This document shows, in pieces, positions 9,265 through 18,465 of a stretch of 64,000 nt of DNA. The stretch covers positions 4,505,278 through 4,569,277 of the forward strand of contig NZ_CP042913.1 in assembly GCF_008065115.1 (NCBI RefSeq), given 5' to 3'. Origin of the DNA: Bythopirellula goksoeyrii (GTDB lineage: Bacteria; Planctomycetota; Planctomycetia; Pirellulales; Lacipirellulaceae). The position numbers and the translations under genes are program-made. Each line of letters starts with the position of its first letter. The stretch's first letter is position 1. The notes under the pieces are model-generated. The model did no database searches, had not been told where the DNA came from, and worked only from the letters and a program-made list of their open reading frames with translations.

Positions 9265-9775
9265 GTAGAATCCCTGACAGAGAAAAGCTTGGCGTCCAGC
9301 CTATCCATTGCTAGTAGGGCACCTTATCTACACACATTTAAGCCTGAAATAACCGAGCGTTACGAACTTTTCTAGAAAAAAATGATAATTCCTTGATGCG
9401 CTCAATAGAACTAGCAATTGGAGCGTCTACCACGGCATACGAAGCGTCTCCGGTTTACAACCTTTATGTTGCTTTCGTTACGATTGATTTGGTCCGCCCG
9501 AAAAGGGCTGTCCGTTCGCCCTCCGAGTGCAGATGGTCGGAGATTCGACAAAAGCACTCGGAAAGGACATTTTGCAAAAAGACAGACTATGGACACTGCC
9601 ACTCCGATCTATAATGCAAATGGAATGTAAAGAGAAGATGATCACAGCGACTCGCTGAAGTGACCTACTCTACGAGAAGAAGTCAGCGCTAGCTTTTTCG
9701 TCATTTCAACACTCTTTTTCTTAGAGTGTAGTTTGAAATGCACCTGTTAATCTGGAAAAGGATGTTTCAATAATT
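9265..9775. other. Divergent intergenic region with a 5'-leader hairpin
   Basis: No credible gene is visible in these 511 bases between the divergent sigma-factor gene and the DUF1559 gene, so it should hold promoters for both directions. An imperfect hairpin at 9704-9739 pairs ACACTCT with AGAGTGT, with extra pairing TTTCA/TGAAA outside, and ends about 36 bases before the DUF1559 start codon. It could structure the 5' leader. I could not assign -10/-35 elements with confidence. Confidence 0.5.
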
Positions 9776-10795
9776 ATGCAAACCAAAAGCAAAAGATCGA
9801 CCGGTTTTACCTTGGTAGAATTGTTGGTGGTAATTGCAATCATTGGTGTTCTAGTCGCCCTGTTGCTCCCCGCAATCCAAGCGGCACGCGAAGCAGCACG
9901 CCGTACCCAATGCATCAACAATATGAAGCAAGTGGGTTTGGCTACACAGAACTATCACAACACTCGCAAAGAACTTCCTCCAATGCGAGTTGCCGATGGC
10001 AATCTGACATTCATGGCATTGCTCTTGGACTATATGGAACAATCACAAGCTCGAGGACTCTGGGATACGACCAAAGGAAACCACGGCTGCTTTTACGATC
10101 AGTCCTACGATGCCCGCACTGCCACGGTTGATGCATTTTACTGTCCTTCGCAGACGCACGAATCACGTGTGATACTCGTTCCTCTACTCCCTGGTGATGG
10201 GGGAAGTCACCCTCGAAGTGATCCCGAGGTCCCTGGCACTCCCGTGGGGTACTACGGTTCGATTTCCGACTACCAACCTGTCTCGGGGTCCACTTGTTCT
10301 TTGTATGATGATGTTGGAAATCTGAGGACGTGGGATAGCTTTAACGGCTTTGATTCCGGTACGGCACATCTTGTCGATGGCCCGGTACCTCAGATCAATA
10401 GGAATACTGGACTGATAAAAAATGGAGATAGAGTTCTAGGTTGGCGCGGTGCGACCAGCCTAAAGAACATCACCGACGGCACCAGCAATACGCTGTTGGC
10501 AGGGGAGGTAGGGAGGAACCGCTCGGAAACCGTCCATGCCTTCAATGGAGATCATTCCTCTTACTCCCCTATCGGAAATCGAGCACCTTTCTGTCAGAGG
10601 TGTGATCGAAATCGAGATGAAGGAGGCGACAGTGGATTTGGCGGAAATCACCCTGGCGTTGTCGTATTTGGGATGTGCGACGCAAGTGTGCAATCGATCT
10701 CGCGGGAAACTGATTTAAACATGTTGGATCGCATGGCTACGCGAGATGGCGGCGAAGTTGTGGATATTAATAGCAGTGCATCGATTTGTCCGTAG
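9776..10795 (+). CDS. DUF1559 protein with prepilin-like leader
   Basis: Planctomycete-type DUF1559 protein of 339 residues. It starts with a type IV pilin/type II secretion leader: basic residues, G10 followed by [20 protein letters not shown], with the conserved Glu at position 5 of the mature protein. The helix runs into [20 protein letters not shown], the usual start of the globular domain, and [19 protein letters not shown] near the end matches the family's H-x-DG region. Such proteins are thought to be exported pseudopilin-like subunits, and their function is not established. The start is supported by AAGGATG upstream. It is followed by a small lipoprotein gene and a dockerin/PEP-CTERM gene, all rightward and ended by a strong terminator. 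A second DUF1559/lipoprotein set occurs at 25917-27997. Confidence 0.92.
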   Translation: MQTKSKRSTGFTLVELLVVIAIIGVLVALLLPAIQAAREAARRTQCINNMKQVGLATQNYHNTRKELPPMRVADGNLTFMALLLDYMEQSQARGLWDTTKGNHGCFYDQSYDARTATVDAFYCPSQTHESRVILVPLLPGDGGSHPRSDPEVPGTPVGYYGSISDYQPVSGSTCSLYDDVGNLRTWDSFNGFDSGTAHLVDGPVPQINRNTGLIKNGDRVLGWRGATSLKNITDGTSNTLLAGEVGRNRSETVHAFNGDHSSYSPIGNRAPFCQRCDRNRDEGGDSGFGGNHPGVVVFGMCDASVQSISRETDLNMLDRMATRDGGEVVDINSSASICP

Positions 10796-10850
10796 CAACT
10801 GACTATTGCGCAAGCGGCCGGTAGTCCTCAAACACGATCATGGTTGAAAT

Positions 10851-11270
10851 ATGGCAGTTTTTTTAAGTTTTTTTTTTCGTATTTCAATTAGATTTGGGTT
10901 AGTAGGCTTGCTTGCTATTTGCTTGGGATGTGGGGCGTCAGATCGTGCTTATGTTTCTGGGAAAATCGTTCACGCAGATGGTACTCCACTGGTGTTAGCC
11001 AAAGTGATCGCCAATTGCCCGGAGAACAGCAAGACTGCCTATGGATCCACGGATGGGGACGGATACTATCAGATTGCAATTGGAACCGAGGAAAAAGGTA
11101 TCCCTCCTGGTAATTACGTTGTGTATCTCATCGAAGACCATGGCGTGGAAGAAGGGAAGATGAAACGCACGATTGCAAAGAAATATACTGACCCGAATAC
11201 ATCAGGATTGTCTTTTGTGGTTGCTGCGGGAGAGAGCAAAGTTTTTGACATCACAACCGATCCACCATAA
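10851..11270 (+). CDS. Small lipoprotein with carboxypeptidase-regulatory-like domain
   Basis: Exported protein of 139 residues. The N-terminus is very hydrophobic and ends in a cysteine pair region (LAICLGCG, C24 or C27), so lipid attachment is likely although the lipobox is not perfect. The rest is one beta-sandwich of the transthyretin/carboxypeptidase-regulatory type: YVSGKIVHADGTPLVLAKV, GYYQIAIG, PPGNYVVYL. Proteins of this kind follow DUF1559 genes in planctomycetes; the role is unknown and may be structural. It lies 55 bp after the DUF1559 gene on the same strand. Confidence 0.8.
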   Translation: MAVFLSFFFRISIRFGLVGLLAICLGCGASDRAYVSGKIVHADGTPLVLAKVIANCPENSKTAYGSTDGDGYYQIAIGTEEKGIPPGNYVVYLIEDHGVEEGKMKRTIAKKYTDPNTSGLSFVVAAGESKVFDITTDPP

Positions 11271-11432
11271 TCGAGGGTTGAAAACCTCAAGTAGGAATTC
11301 TGGCTTATCTTCGATCTTAGTTTCCAATTTTTTTACAACTAGATGAATATGACACTGTCGATCGCTTTCCTGAAGGTCGCACTAGTTAGTTGCCTTTCGA
11401 GAAAGTGAACAATCACCATGGGAGTATTTTTG

Positions 11433-12950
11433 ATGAAAGCGTTACAAATCTTTTCTCGGAACAATTTGGTTGCATGCCGCAAACTAGTGGCTATTGGAGC
11501 GGCACTTTTAACCCTACACACAATTGCAACTCCGGTCCATGCTGCCGTTAGCTGGGATGCCGATGGAGCCAGCCAGTGGTGGTTCAACAACGTCAATTGG
11601 TCGGATGACATGCTACCTCCTAACAACTCATCGGGTGCAGTGACCGACACACAGATCAATATGGGTACAGGAGCCTGGGACCAGGGTGAAGGCGTAGTCT
11701 ACGATCCCACTAATGATCCTTTCTTTGCTGCAGCGCAAGGAATGAGTTTTCCTGCTGGATACGGTCCTCAATTACTCGATAACTTGTACATTTCACGAAG
11801 TACGACCCTTTCGAATCTCTTGACGATCAAGGGAGACATCAATTTCATTGACGGAATTGTTGTCGGTCGATCCAGCGGTGTTGACGGTGTGGCAACCAAT
11901 GGTCGAATCAATCAGTTAAGTGGAGTCTTTTCAATTCCCAACGACGAGTTTGATCTCGCCGGACCAGACACTTCCAACGCGGGTATCGGCAACGGCACCT
12001 ACGACTATCGGGGGGGGACTTTAGATATTGGTGCAACGGGCGGGGCCGGTTTACGAATGTCCCATGGTAGTAACTCGACTAACGGCGTCACGCTTGAGGC
12101 GACGGGTGCGAGTGGTATCGCACGTTTCATTGTTCATAATCCCAATTCAGGTGGATATGTTCGGTCATTTGATGTAGCAGTTGCTTCCTATGCTGGTGTC
12201 GCCGTGGCGACCGATGGAGGTACCACCGTTCGAGATCCAGATGGAGTCAACCGTGGTGTTGGGATTTTTGAATTTCACTACGAGAATGGCCAGACTCGAC
12301 CTTTCCAAGTTCCCCATAATCTGTCCATCAACAACGGATTCGATGCCGCTACTGGTGGAACACGTTCTTCGCGATTGGAACTGGTACTCAGCGAAGCGGC
12401 TTGCACAGGGGCAGCATGTGTACCCAATGACATAGGGCTGTTCGACGTCGACTTCGGAGAAATCTTCAATGGATCAATCCAGGGCACTGGTGATCTGAAC
12501 GGGGATACGTTGAACGATCCAGTCTTTTCTAGCGCTGATGCTTCCACTAATTATTTCGAGGGAGATACGGTTTCAGCCAGCTTTGGAGGCGTTCGCTATG
12601 ACTGGACGATTAGCTACACGGGCGATATCTCATGGACAGACGCCGATAACAGTGTCGTTGGCTCAATCCTGGGGGCTGGCAACGGTAAAGACGTCGTACT
12701 CATCGGCCTCGGTTCTGAATCGGTGGGTCTCGCTGGTGATTTCGACATGGACGGCGACGTTGATGGCAATGACTTCCTCGTCTGGCAGCGCAATACTGCA
12801 GTCGGCAGTTTGACCGACTGGCAAGACAACTACGGCATGCCGCCTCTTACGGCCGCTATAGGATCAGTGCCTGAGCCTGGCTCACTTCTGCTATTGAGTG
12901 CTGCAGCTTTGTCACTGATTGGATTGCGACGCCAATCAATCTCAATCTGA
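11433..12950 (+). CDS. Secreted dockerin/PEP-CTERM protein of unknown function
   Basis: Exported protein of about 505 residues. A signal peptide ends at VHAAVSWDADGASQWW. The body looks like repetitive beta structure of the kind found in autotransporter-like or LamG-like planctomycete proteins, and I see no catalytic motif. A single dockerin half (DFDMDGDVDGNDFLVWQR) lies near residue 433 and the tail is VPEP plus a hydrophobic stretch plus RRQ. The start at 11433 is preferred over the ATG 15 bases upstream because GGGAG sits at proper distance. A strong intrinsic terminator follows. It probably shares a transcript with the DUF1559 and lipoprotein genes. Confidence 0.8.
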   Translation: MKALQIFSRNNLVACRKLVAIGAALLTLHTIATPVHAAVSWDADGASQWWFNNVNWSDDMLPPNNSSGAVTDTQINMGTGAWDQGEGVVYDPTNDPFFAAAQGMSFPAGYGPQLLDNLYISRSTTLSNLLTIKGDINFIDGIVVGRSSGVDGVATNGRINQLSGVFSIPNDEFDLAGPDTSNAGIGNGTYDYRGGTLDIGATGGAGLRMSHGSNSTNGVTLEATGASGIARFIVHNPNSGGYVRSFDVAVASYAGVAVATDGGTTVRDPDGVNRGVGIFEFHYENGQTRPFQVPHNLSINNGFDAATGGTRSSRLELVLSEAACTGAACVPNDIGLFDVDFGEIFNGSIQGTGDLNGDTLNDPVFSSADASTNYFEGDTVSASFGGVRYDWTISYTGDISWTDADNSVVGSILGAGNGKDVVLIGLGSESVGLAGDFDMDGDVDGNDFLVWQRNTAVGSLTDWQDNYGMPPLTAAIGSVPEPGSLLLLSAAALSLIGLRRQSISI

Positions 12951-13002
12951 TCGACTACAGCAGCGACCTCCCTCTGAAGTGAGCTTGAGAGTTCACTTCT
13001 CT

Positions 13003-13045
13003 GGGGTCTCGGTGAACGGGGCTGTTCATCGAGGCCCCTTTTTTT
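13003..13045 (+). terminator. Strong intrinsic terminator
   Basis: A 15-bp stem (GGGGTCTCGGTGAAC with GTTCATCGAGGCCCC, two wobble pairs) has a 6-base loop and is followed directly by seven T. It ends the DUF1559-lipoprotein-PEP-CTERM transcript and isolates the TRAP transporter operon. Confidence 0.92.
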
Positions 13046-13207
13046 ATTGTTCAAACGGGTAGCTGGCCCACGGGGCAGACATGCTACTTTGTTCTCGTCG
13101 GATATTGATTCTTCTCAAACAATCGCTATCCTAAACTGCTTGGTCCGATCATTAATTTCATTTGGTACTATCCGAAGTCTATATCTTCACCTTCGAAAGC
13201 AGTTCGC

Positions 13208-14230
13208 GTGCTTGGTAAAAGCAAATCGTATCTCCTGGCCGGCTTCTTGCTGGGTGTGTTGTTGTCGACCGGCGTATTTGCCCTATGCGTTCGCCATGTT
13301 AATTCCGAACGTCAGAATAATGGCACAGGAATGATCCTCAAACTGGGCCATTCTCTCGATCAACAACACCCCGTTCATCTCGCCTTAGAACACATGGCGC
13401 AGCGCCTCCAAGAGAAATCGGCAGGGTCTGTCGAATTGCAGATCTTTCCCAACGGGCAGCTTGGTTCCGAGACTGAGTGTATCGAACAACTTCAGCGCGG
13501 TGCCCTCGACATGACCAAGACCTCCACGGCTCCTCTCGAGGGCTTCCTGCCGGAGTTCGCCATCTTTGGGGTTCCTTATCTTTTCCGGGATGATGCACAC
13601 GCCTGGCAGGTTTATACCGGCGAGATCGGCAACGAACTCCTCCTGAAAGGCAGCGAGGTTGGCCTGCGAGGACTTTGTTATCTCGATGCAGGCGCGCGCA
13701 GCTTCTACACTGTAAAAAAACCAATACTCACACCCAATGATCTAAAGGGCCTAAAGATTCGCGTCCAGGAAAGTCAAACAGCGATGGAAATGGTCGAAGC
13801 CTTAGGAGGCTCGCCAACTCCTATGAGTTTTGGCGAACTTTATACGGGACTCCAGCAAGGGATGGTCGACGGCGCAGAAAACAATCCTCCCAGCTTTTAC
13901 TCGAATCGCCATTTCGAAGTGTGCAAGCATCTCTCTCTCGACGAACATGCCCGCGTCCCTGATATTCTATTGATCAGTGAGCCCGTGTGGAAAAACTTGT
14001 CCCCTCAAGTGCAACAATGGGTCAAGGAATCTGCCGATGAGGCAGCAGAGTTTCAACGCAAACTTTGGCAAGAAAAAACTGCCGAGGTACTTCAAGCTGT
14101 CGAGCAACAGGGAGTAACCGTCCACCATCCGGACAAGTTGCCGTTTGCTCAGCGGGTCAAGCCAATGGTAGATAAGCTGCAAGAAACGCCAATTGGAAGC
14201 CTTATTAAACGCATCCAGGAGTTACCATGA
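13208..14230 (+). CDS. dctP: TRAP transporter substrate-binding protein DctP
   Basis: Periplasmic solute receptor of a tripartite ATP-independent transporter, 340 residues, with an N-terminal membrane or signal segment (about 8-28). Family hallmarks are LKLGHSLDQQHPVHLALEHMA, LGSETECIEQLQRGALDM, the substrate-carboxylate-binding arginine R185 in DLKGLKIRVQES, and GELYTGLQQGMVDGAENNPP. DctP proteins bind organic acids, often uronates. With uxaE and alginate/pectate lyases alongside, a uronate or unsaturated uronate is the likely ligand (inference). Translation probably begins at a GTG; the ribosome site is weak. Its stop overlaps the dctQ start (ATGA). Confidence 0.92.
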   Translation: MLGKSKSYLLAGFLLGVLLSTGVFALCVRHVNSERQNNGTGMILKLGHSLDQQHPVHLALEHMAQRLQEKSAGSVELQIFPNGQLGSETECIEQLQRGALDMTKTSTAPLEGFLPEFAIFGVPYLFRDDAHAWQVYTGEIGNELLLKGSEVGLRGLCYLDAGARSFYTVKKPILTPNDLKGLKIRVQESQTAMEMVEALGGSPTPMSFGELYTGLQQGMVDGAENNPPSFYSNRHFEVCKHLSLDEHARVPDILLISEPVWKNLSPQVQQWVKESADEAAEFQRKLWQEKTAEVLQAVEQQGVTVHHPDKLPFAQRVKPMVDKLQETPIGSLIKRIQELP

Positions 14231-14751
14231 AGCCAGCACTGCTCCGCTTCAAGCGAACCCTGGATACTCTCCTGGAATGGCTCGTGATTCTGGTCGTAAT
14301 CGTGATGGTTGCCGACGTGCTCTGGGGTGTCTTCACTCGCTTCATCATGAATTCCCCCAGCCGCTGGACAGAAGAGATTGCGAAGCTGCTGCTGATGTGG
14401 GTTGCTCTCTTGGGGGCTGCTGTTGCCTATGGCCGTAAGGAGCATTTAGGTTTCGACTATTTCGTGGAACAACTTGATCCTGACGTCAAAAAGTTACTGG
14501 CCCTGGTCTCCCAGTGTATCGTTGTGGCTTTCGCTATGCTCGTGATGGTTTATGGTGGATTTATTTTGGTGACAGAAACACTCGCTGCTAACCAGGTTAC
14601 TCCAGCACTTGGCTTGAAAGTGGGGTACGCCTATTTGGCCCTTCCGATCAGCGGAATCTTTATGGCGATCTACGGTGTGGAGCAGTTTCTGGAAACGGCA
14701 ATTAAAGACGATTCGAACCTCACACCCGACCAGGATGCGGCTCTCGATTAA
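14227..14751 (+). CDS. dctQ: TRAP transporter small permease DctQ
   Basis: Small membrane subunit of 174 residues with four predicted helices: ILVVIVMVADVLWGVFTRF, the region around LLMWVALLGAAVAYG, the segment around VVAFAMLVMVYGGFILV, and LALPISGIFMAIYGVEQFL. The motif NSPSRWTEEIAKLLLMWV is typical of DctQ. The ATG overlaps the dctP stop codon, which points to coupled translation. It works with DctM to import the solute delivered by DctP. Confidence 0.92.
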   Translation: MKPALLRFKRTLDTLLEWLVILVVIVMVADVLWGVFTRFIMNSPSRWTEEIAKLLLMWVALLGAAVAYGRKEHLGFDYFVEQLDPDVKKLLALVSQCIVVAFAMLVMVYGGFILVTETLAANQVTPALGLKVGYAYLALPISGIFMAIYGVEQFLETAIKDDSNLTPDQDAALD

Positions 14752-14775
14752 TCGCTCTGCCCTCGATATCACACT

Positions 14776-16074
14776 ATGGAAATCCAAGTCGCCATTCTGA
14801 TCGCCAGCTTTGTTGTCTTGGTGTTGATCAATGTACCCGTGGCCGTGGCGATTGGTGTTTGCACGTTACTCACGATCGTCTCGCTCGGGACTGTACCCGC
14901 TTGCACGATTATTGCGCAACGTCTAAGCACCGGGATCGCAAGTTTCCCCCTTCTGGCCATTCCTTTTTTTGTACTCGCCGGCATCCTCATGGGCGAAGGA
15001 GGGATGGCGAGGCGGCTCATTGATTTTGCTTCCGCCTTGGTTGGCCAATATCGCGGTGGACTTTCCTATGTTAGCACACTCACTTGTATGATGTTCGGCG
15101 CCATATCAGGCTCTGCGACGGCAGCTGTCTCTTCAGTCGGAGGAATGCTCATCCCCGAGATGACCCGCAAGGGTTACGACCGTCGCTTCAGCGTTGCTGT
15201 GACCACTACCTCTGCCACCACAGGTTTGGTCATCCCGCCGAGCAATATCATGATCGTCTACGCCGTGGTCACCGGTGGGAATGTGTCCGTGGTAGCCATG
15301 TTCCTTGCCGGCGTGCTCCCAGGCATCACTATGGGACTAGCAATCATGCTGGTGTGTCTGCTCGTAAGCCGAAACAAACCAGGGCTCGCGGAAGAACCAG
15401 CCTCCTGGAAAAAGATCTTTCGTACTGCCATCGGTGCGCTCCCCAGCATGGCGTTGATCGTGATTGTATTAGCCGGCATTCTGGGTGGAGCGTTTTCGCC
15501 AACCGAAGCCGCCGCGATTGCCGTACTCTATGCTCTATTGCTCGGTGTACTCTTATACCGAGAGATCAAACCTTCCGATTTACCGCGTATCTGCCTCCAG
15601 ACCGGTATTACCACAGCCGTGATTTTTCTGTTGATTGGCACCAGTCAGGCACTTTCTTGGGTACTGGCCTACGAGAATATTCCACAGGCCGTCAGTTCGG
15701 CAATGCTATCGTTGTCCGACAACCCTTACGTCATCTTGTTGTTGATCAATATTCTTCTACTGTTGGTCGGAACAGTAATGGACATGACTCCTGCGGTGTT
15801 GATCTTCACGCCGATTTTCTTGCCGGTAGTTACCAAGCTGGGCATGCACCCCGTACATTTTGGGGTGATGATGATCGTTAACCTATGCATCGGCCTGTGT
15901 ACTCCGCCAGTAGGAACTTGTTTGTTCGTCGGCTGTGGCGTTGGCAAGACTACTATCGCAGAAGTGACCCGCCCCATGTTGCCATTCTTTGTGGCCATGC
16001 TGGCTGCGTTGCTGCTGACCACCTATTGGGCTCCACTTTCGATGGCACTCCCTGAAGCACTTGGAGTCAACTGA
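14776..16074 (+). CDS. dctM: TRAP transporter large permease DctM
   Basis: Large channel subunit of 432 residues with many hydrophobic helices. The N-terminal signature FPLLAIPFFVLAGILMGEGG, the GAISGSATAAVSSVGGMLIP segment and VIPPSNIMIVYAVVTGG are DctM hallmarks, as is GLCTPPVGTCLFVGCGVG near the end. It lies 24 bp after dctQ and ends the three-gene transport set. Sodium-driven uptake is known for this family. The substrate is inferred from the neighbouring uronate genes. Confidence 0.93.
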   Translation: MEIQVAILIASFVVLVLINVPVAVAIGVCTLLTIVSLGTVPACTIIAQRLSTGIASFPLLAIPFFVLAGILMGEGGMARRLIDFASALVGQYRGGLSYVSTLTCMMFGAISGSATAAVSSVGGMLIPEMTRKGYDRRFSVAVTTTSATTGLVIPPSNIMIVYAVVTGGNVSVVAMFLAGVLPGITMGLAIMLVCLLVSRNKPGLAEEPASWKKIFRTAIGALPSMALIVIVLAGILGGAFSPTEAAAIAVLYALLLGVLLYREIKPSDLPRICLQTGITTAVIFLLIGTSQALSWVLAYENIPQAVSSAMLSLSDNPYVILLLINILLLLVGTVMDMTPAVLIFTPIFLPVVTKLGMHPVHFGVMMIVNLCIGLCTPPVGTCLFVGCGVGKTTIAEVTRPMLPFFVAMLAALLLTTYWAPLSMALPEALGVN

Positions 16075-16109
16075 TGAAGAAGCACAAGGAATCATTGGAA
16101 CTGAGCTGA

Positions 16110-16121
16110 GCGGCTAGCCGC
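16110..16121. repeat. 12-bp perfect palindrome between dctM and uxaE
   Basis: The sequence GCGGCTAGCCGC is a perfect palindrome in the 138-base gap between dctM and uxaE. It could be an operator or an RNA hairpin that limits read-through. No T-run follows. Confidence 0.35.
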
Positions 16122-16212
16122 CGATAGGTTCGGATATGCGGTGGCAAGCGCCATTCCGCTCACATTATCATACGAACAAACGAACAACGCACTAGAATAG
16201 GAAAGATCGTTC

Positions 16213-17493
16213 ATGAGCACTACTAACAACAAATGCCAGACACTGGGTACCGCAGCCAGCTTCGGTTTTGGTGATCGAATCGGGCTCGCCACTCCCGGAC
16301 ATGTGGAGGCGATGAACCGCGCTGGCGAAGGAATTCTTCCGATCTTCCCCCAACAATCGATCCGCGAGATGGCACGAACTAGCAGAACCGCTGAGGGAGT
16401 CATGGCTGACGCCCTCGGAGGCATGAAGCAAGCGGGTTGGACCGGACCGACTGGCGCAGACGCAGACCACTTAAAGACCCCGGCCGATGTCGACGTCACT
16501 GCTGCGGCAGGTTTCACCTTCTTTACGATTGATCCGTCTGATCACGTCGACCAGAAGGCCGACAATTACGACGAAGCGACCCTCCGAGAGAAATTCGACG
16601 CGGTCAGCGATTCTATCAATTGGTGGGACACTTATCTGAATCAAGAAGTAACCCTCTCCACGGGAACAAAGATATCCTTGGATGAGCAGGCTTGCCTCCG
16701 CTGTGCCGTGAAGTATGGGCCAGCGATCAACCATGCAGTCGGACTCGCTAAGCACATCCGCCAGGTACAGGAAACTGCCAATCGCGATTACGAGATTGAG
16801 CTGAGTGTCGACGAGACCGATCAACCCACTACGCTACCCGAACACTACATCGTGGCTGACCAGTGCCTAAAAAATGGCATGAAACTGGTGAGTCTGGCAC
16901 CTCGGTTCATCGGCGATTTCGAAAAGGGAGTCGATTATAAGGGAGACATCGGTGCGCTAGAAAAGTCACTTCAGGACCACGCCGCGATTGCCAAGCAATT
17001 GGGACCCTACAAGTTGAGTCTCCACTCAGGTTCCGACAAGCTGTCCATCTATGCGGCATTGGCCCGGGCGACCAATGGCCAATTCCACGTTAAGACGGCA
17101 GGCACTAGCTACCTGGAAGCATTGCGCGTCGTATTGAGGCATGACGAACCATTCTTCCGCAGAATGGTCGATTTTTGCCGAGGCCGGTACGATACCGACA
17201 AAGCGACTTATCACGTCTCGGCCACTCTTGAGTCAGCAGCACCTGCCAGTGAAATCACCGACACGGTCGCACTTGAACAAGCTTACTTGGAGCGATGGTC
17301 TGACGTCCCTGCAGGGAAGGGCTTCACTGCCCCGGGGCGACAGATTCTCCATTGCACTTTCGGATCTGTGCTAACCCACCCAGAATTTGGAAAGAGCCTG
17401 CGAGATCTGTTAGTGGCTCACCCGGATACCTACACAGAAATCCTGGCAGAACACTTCGAACGCCATCTGCAGGCCTTGGCTGCCGGTATGTAG
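16213..17493 (+). CDS. uxaE: Tagaturonate epimerase family protein UxaE
   Basis: Cytosolic protein of 426 residues matching the UxaE family, whose characterised member from Thermotoga maritima interconverts D-tagaturonate and D-fructuronate in galacturonate breakdown. Family features are AASFGFGDRIGLATPGH at the N-terminus, FPQQSIREMARTSRTAEGVM, GMKQAGWTGPTGADADHLK, KLSLHSGSDKLSIYA and FHVKTAGTSYLEALRVV. The histidines and acidic residues that would bind metal were not assigned. It lies downstream of the TRAP transporter genes, so uptake and first conversion of a uronate may be linked. Galacturonate from the pectate lyases fits. Alginate-derived DEH would not need this enzyme. Confidence 0.82.
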   Translation: MSTTNNKCQTLGTAASFGFGDRIGLATPGHVEAMNRAGEGILPIFPQQSIREMARTSRTAEGVMADALGGMKQAGWTGPTGADADHLKTPADVDVTAAAGFTFFTIDPSDHVDQKADNYDEATLREKFDAVSDSINWWDTYLNQEVTLSTGTKISLDEQACLRCAVKYGPAINHAVGLAKHIRQVQETANRDYEIELSVDETDQPTTLPEHYIVADQCLKNGMKLVSLAPRFIGDFEKGVDYKGDIGALEKSLQDHAAIAKQLGPYKLSLHSGSDKLSIYAALARATNGQFHVKTAGTSYLEALRVVLRHDEPFFRRMVDFCRGRYDTDKATYHVSATLESAAPASEITDTVALEQAYLERWSDVPAGKGFTAPGRQILHCTFGSVLTHPEFGKSLRDLLVAHPDTYTEILAEHFERHLQALAAGM

Positions 17494-17655
17494 GAGCAAG
17501 TTCATGCGTTTTGAATCCACTGGACAACATTAGAAGCATGATGGTTGTGCGAGCAATTAAAGAAACTGCTTTAAGATTAGACAACGGTTCCAGCTAGTTT
17601 CCGATGTTTGATAGGTGTGGATTTTTCGAGAGCCTCGAGATCGCCACATAGCATT

Positions 17656-18414
17656 TCAGCAGCCGAATACGCCGCCGTTTATGTCCAAAGTCGCTCCAGT
17701 GATAAAGCCATCGTACTCGCTCGCAAAGAAGGCGACAGCTCTTGCAACATCTTCTGGGTTTCCTGCTCGTCCCAAGGGAATACCGGCAACTGTTTTTGCA
17801 GCAGACTCAGGCGTGGTATGCGTTGCATGAAATGCCGTACCCAGAATAAGCCCGGGAGCGACGGCGTTAACTCGGATACCCTGCGGCCCAAGTTCTTTCG
17901 CCAGCGACCTGGTCCAGGTGAGCACGGCACCTTTGGCAGTTGCATAGACTAATGAACCTGCATGGCCACCCATACGCCCTGCGAGGGAGGCGATGTTCAC
18001 GACGCTGGAGTTCTCACTCCCCTGCAGATAAGACAATGCCTGGCGAGTTACCAGCATCATGCTGGTTACGTTCACATCCATCACTCGTTTCCAAAACTCA
18101 CTATCAACCTCGCCCAAGCGACGACGTGCAATAATATCTCCTGAATTGTTCACGACGACATCCAGGCCACCCAGAAACTCGACTGCGGCGTCTACCATCG
18201 CAGATGCTTCGGACTCGATAGTTAGATCAGCGGCAAAGCACTCCGCCCGCACACTTGCAGGGGCACATTGTTTTACTTGCTGGCTGCCTTCTGCGCTCTT
18301 GTAATAGTGAATAGCGACGTCGCAACCAAGTCGCATCAACTCTTCTGAGATGGCACGCCCCAACCCTTGGCCGCCACCGGTGACGATCGCCTTTTTTCCC
18401 TGAAGTCGTGACAC
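17656..18414 (-). CDS. Short-chain dehydrogenase/reductase, candidate uronate/DEH reductase
   Basis: Classical SDR of about 252 residues. Numbering from the GTG at 18414, the cofactor motif TGGGQGLG covers 12-19, NNSG follows the second Rossmann half, and the catalytic set is N115, S143, Y157 and K161 (YATAK). SDRs in alginate loci often reduce 4-deoxy-L-erythro-5-hexoseulose uronate to 2-keto-3-deoxygluconate, and the alginate-lyase neighbours make that the leading idea here, but sequence alone cannot fix the substrate. The GTG at 18414 has AGGGAG eight bases upstream. A GTG at 18423 is in frame but overlaps that ribosome site. It is the last gene of the leftward alginate operon. Confidence 0.85.
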   Translation of the reverse strand: MSRLQGKKAIVTGGGQGLGRAISEELMRLGCDVAIHYYKSAEGSQQVKQCAPASVRAECFAADLTIESEASAMVDAAVEFLGGLDVVVNNSGDIIARRRLGEVDSEFWKRVMDVNVTSMMLVTRQALSYLQGSENSSVVNIASLAGRMGGHAGSLVYATAKGAVLTWTRSLAKELGPQGIRVNAVAPGLILGTAFHATHTTPESAAKTVAGIPLGRAGNPEDVARAVAFFASEYDGFITGATLDINGGVFGC

Positions 18415-18465
18415 TAGTAACACTCCCTAAAAACCCCAACATATCCTGACAAGTTTACTTCTACC

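Noticed and set aside
15084-15881. 265-codon frame overlapping dctM in another frame
   Set aside because: DctM motifs are fully explained by the main frame; this one is rich in Arg and His as expected for a shifted frame of a membrane protein.
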